Below the pieces are notes generated by a model. The model saw only the letters and a program-made list of their open reading frames with translations. It was not told the DNA's origin and made no database searches. Position numbers and translations under genes: made by a program. A stretch of DNA of 64,000 nt from Kitasatospora viridis (lineage in GTDB: Bacteria; Actinomycetota; Actinomycetes; Streptomycetales; Streptomycetaceae): contig NZ_VIWT01000001.1 in the NCBI RefSeq assembly GCF_007829815.1, forward strand, positions 434,001 to 498,000, read 5' to 3'. Shown here in pieces: positions 62,006-64,000 of the stretch; position 1 is the first letter of the stretch; each line of letters starts with the position of its first letter.

Positions 62006-62585
62006 GGTCAGTTACCTCGGGGCGGAGGTGCAGACCGCCGTCAAACTGCTGATCACCGGTCACTTCGCGGTCGGCAAGACCACTTTCGTCGGGGCGCTCT
62101 CGGAGATCGAGCCGCTGCGCACCGAGGAGCCGATGACCGAGGCCAGCGTGCTGGTCGACGACCTGACCGGGGTGCCCGCCAAGCAGACCACCACGGTGGC
62201 CATGGACTTCGGCCGGCTCACCCTCAACCCCGAGCTGGTGCTCTACCTGTTCGGCGCCCCCGGCCAGCAGCGCTTCACCCCGCTCTGGCGGGACATGGCG
62301 CTCGGCGCGCTGGGCGCCCTGGTGCTCGCCGACACCCGGCGGCTGGAGCACTCCTTCCCGGTGATGGACCTGCTGGAGGAGCACGGCCTGCCGTACGCGG
62401 TGGCCGTCAACAGGTTCGACGGCTCACCGGAGTTCGCCGAGGCGGAGCTGCGCGAGGCCCTCGACCTGCTGCCGGGCACCCCGCTGGTCAGCTGCGACGC
62501 CCGCGACCCGGAGTCGGCCACCCGGGCACTGATCTCGCTCGTCCAGTACCTGATCGGTCAAGAAGCCACCCTGGAGCACGTGTGA
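61983..62585 (+). CDS. cvnD: Conservon small GTPase CvnD
   Basis: A 200-residue Ras-like GTPase. The P-loop is I-T-G-H-F-A-V-G-K-T-T, a switch threonine lies in the T-T-T-V-A-M-D-F-G region, G3 reads L-F-G-A-P-G-Q-Q-R-F (A-P-G in place of D-T-A-G), and the base-recognition motif is A-V-N-R-F-D. It is the output switch of the conservon. It starts inside cvnC and its stop overlaps the first P450 start (GTGA). Confidence 0.94.
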   Translation: MGSVPDSEVSYLGAEVQTAVKLLITGHFAVGKTTFVGALSEIEPLRTEEPMTEASVLVDDLTGVPAKQTTTVAMDFGRLTLNPELVLYLFGAPGQQRFTPLWRDMALGALGALVLADTRRLEHSFPVMDLLEEHGLPYAVAVNRFDGSPEFAEAELREALDLLPGTPLVSCDARDPESATRALISLVQYLIGQEATLEHV

Positions 62586-64000
62586 ACGACCCCACGCCGC
62601 CGCCCGGCTGCCCGGCCCACCAGCCGCAGTTGCACACCATGCCGTTGTACGGGCCGGAGTTCGCCGAGGATCCGGCCGGCGTCTACGCCCGGCTGCGGGC
62701 CGCCGAGGGCCCGCTGGCCGCGGTCGAGCTCTACCCCGGCGCCACCGCCACCCTGGCGATCGGCTACCACGCCGCGCTGGAGGTGCTGCGCACCCCGGAG
62801 ACCTTCTCCAAGGACCCGCGGCGCTGGAAGGGCCTGGCGGACGGCCGGGTGACGCCGGACAACCCGGCCGTGCCGATGATGGCCTACCGTCCCAACTGCC
62901 TCTTCTCGGACGGCGACACGCACGCCCGGCTGCGCGGCGCGGTGACCGACTCGCTGGACCGGATCGACCCCAACGCGCTGCGCGACTACGTGGAGCGGGC
63001 CTGCGACCGGCTGATCGACGGCTTCGCCGGGCACGGCGAGGCCGACCTGGTGGCCGACTACGCCCGCCCGCTGCCGCTCCTGGTCTTCAACGAACTCTTC
63101 GGCTCCCCCGAGCACTTCGGCGATCGCCTGGTGCGCGGCATGACCGGCATCTTCGACGGCATCGACGCCGAGCGGGCCAACCAGGAGCTCACCGAGGTGC
63201 TGCTGGAACTGGTCGCGCTGAAGCGGGCGAACCCCGACAGCGACGTGACCAGCTGGCTGATGGCCCATCAGGCCGGGCTGAACGACGAGGAGATGCTGCA
63301 CCACCTGGTGCTGCTGATGGGCGCCGGCACCGAGCCGCAGCTCAACCTGATCAGCAACACGCTGCGGCTGCTGCTCTCCGACGACCGGTTCGCCGGCGAC
63401 CTGGCCGGCGGCAGCCTGCCGGTGGAGGACGCGCTGGACGAGGTGCTCTGGACCGACCCGCCGATGGCCAACTACGCGGTGCACTTCCCGGTCCGCGACG
63501 TCGAGCTGGCCGGGGTGCGGCTGCCCGAGGGCGAGCCGGTGGTGATCAGCTTCGCGGCGGCCAACACCGATCCGGCGCTGGCCGGTTCGCCGCGCACCGG
63601 CAACCGGGCCCACCTGGCCTGGAGCGCCGGCCCGCACGCCTGCCCGGCGCAGAGCCACGCCCGGCTGATCGCCTCGGTCGCCGTGGAGCGCCTGCTGGAC
63701 CGCCTGCCGGACGTCGAACTCGCCGTCAAGGCGGATGAGTTGACTTGGCGGCCGGGCCCGTTCCACCGGGCCCTGGCCGAGCTGCCGGTGCGCTTCCCGC
63801 CGGCCACCGTGACCACCCAGATCGCCGTGCCGGCGGCGGCCCGACCGGCCGCCTCCGGCAACGCGCCCGCCGTACCCGCTCCCCCCGGATCCGACGACGC
63901 CTCAGGAGACCCCGCATGGAACCCGACCGCTGCCCCTTCCGCCTCGACCCCAGCGGTAGTGACATCTACGGGGAGGCCCGCCGGGTCCACCAGGACGGGC
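62582..64000 (+). CDS. Conservon cytochrome P450 lacking ExxR (CYP157-like, partial)
   Basis: The first 473 codons of a P450 starting at GTG overlapping cvnD; no stop is reached before the window end. The haem ligand is C354 in W-S-A-G-P-H-A-C-P-A-Q; the I-helix reads M-G-A-G-T-E-P-Q. At the K-helix, where P450s have E-x-x-R, the sequence is E287-V-L-W290 followed by T-D-P-P. Loss of that arginine is described for the CYP157 family of conservon P450s. The fold ends near residue 406; a P/A-rich tail reads on into the next gene. It may be redox-coupled to the second P450. Confidence 0.9.
   Translation, partial: MNDPTPPPGCPAHQPQLHTMPLYGPEFAEDPAGVYARLRAAEGPLAAVELYPGATATLAIGYHAALEVLRTPETFSKDPRRWKGLADGRVTPDNPAVPMMAYRPNCLFSDGDTHARLRGAVTDSLDRIDPNALRDYVERACDRLIDGFAGHGEADLVADYARPLPLLVFNELFGSPEHFGDRLVRGMTGIFDGIDAERANQELTEVLLELVALKRANPDSDVTSWLMAHQAGLNDEEMLHHLVLLMGAGTEPQLNLISNTLRLLLSDDRFAGDLAGGSLPVEDALDEVLWTDPPMANYAVHFPVRDVELAGVRLPEGEPVVISFAAANTDPALAGSPRTGNRAHLAWSAGPHACPAQSHARLIASVAVERLLDRLPDVELAVKADELTWRPGPFHRALAELPVRFPPATVTTQIAVPAAARPAASGNAPAVPAPPGSDDASGDPAWNPTAAPSASTPAVVTSTGRPAGSTRTG
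63916..64000 (+). CDS. Second cytochrome P450 (CYP154-like), 5' end only
   Basis: ATG at 63916 follows AGGAG by 7 nt and reads M-E-P-D-R-C-P-F-R-L-D-P-S-G-S-D-I-Y-G-E-A-R-R, the usual beginning of the P450 that follows CYP157-type enzymes in conservons (CYP154-like). Only 28 codons are in the window. It is in a different frame from the preceding P450 gene, whose open frame overlaps it by at least 85 bp. Confidence 0.8.
   Translation, partial: MEPDRCPFRLDPSGSDIYGEARRVHQDG

Overview
The window is about 73% G+C with strong third-position G/C bias, many GTG starts and 4-bp ATGA/GTGA gene overlaps. Its gene families (conservon, ergothioneine cluster, XRE/DUF397 pair, DasR-type chitinase promoter, SARP-free regulators of the TetR, GntR, LysR and ArsR classes) point to a chromosomal segment of a Streptomycetaceae member (Streptomyces, Kitasatospora or a close relative). 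I see no tRNA, rRNA, CRISPR, prophage or transposase.

Layout. 1-4.1 kb: a toxin-antitoxin-like pair, a GlsB membrane protein, an OmpR-type two-component system and two small exported proteins. 4.1-5.8 kb: a small protein with a possible amyloid-like C-terminus; a cysteine-rich leader peptide (too short for ordinary gene finding) ahead of a cysteine dioxygenase-rhodanese operon. 6.0-9.4 kb: a four-gene quaternary-amine (compatible solute) ABC importer. 9.4-13.9 kb: a secreted transglycosylase, a methyltransferase and a three-part GH18 chitinase under a DasR site. 13.9-22.7 kb: an FAD oxidase, a DinB protein, an SDR with a decayed copy of its own 3' end, a TetR regulator with twin palindromic operators facing a RidA-methyltransferase operon, an intergenic repeat block, a FadR-type regulator, a phosphotransferase and an SRPBCC protein. 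22.9-25.9 kb: lutABC for L-lactate use, with a FadR-type operator. 26-33 kb: a membrane-anchored Nudix-like protein, a repeat lipoprotein, a whiJ-like XRE/DUF397/ATPase locus, a divergent MFS-LysR pair, and a divergent ArsR-monooxygenase pair with two matched operators. 33-40.4 kb: a protein of eleven tandem repeats, a 6-phosphogluconate-dehydrogenase-like reductase, an LRV/HEAT-like protein and a Tat-exported phospholipase C. 40.6-45 kb: an ABC/FtsX exporter with a NarL-type two-component system and a tiny secreted peptide. 45-50.3 kb: a methyltransferase, an orphan operator pair, a nucleotidyltransferase-S66 peptidase fusion preceded by a seven-unit palindromic repeat array, and an MFS drug exporter with its TetR. 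50.6-56 kb: egtABCD (ergothioneine) plus a phosphoesterase lipoprotein. 56-59.6 kb: a TetR/AurF-type oxygenase pair with a perfect operator and an RCK-type channel-like protein. 59.8-64 kb: a conservon (CvnA-B-C-D) followed by two cytochrome P450s, the first lacking the ExxR motif; both P450 genes run off the window.

Together these are mostly core or near-core streptomycete functions: thiol and sulfur metabolism (cysteine dioxygenase, ergothioneine, DinB), nutrient uptake (lactate, betaine, chitin) and signalling. The parts least explained by known families are the eleven-repeat protein, the nucleotidyltransferase-MccF-like fusion with its repeat array, the repeated operator shared by two loci 27 kb apart, and the conserved repeat lipoprotein.
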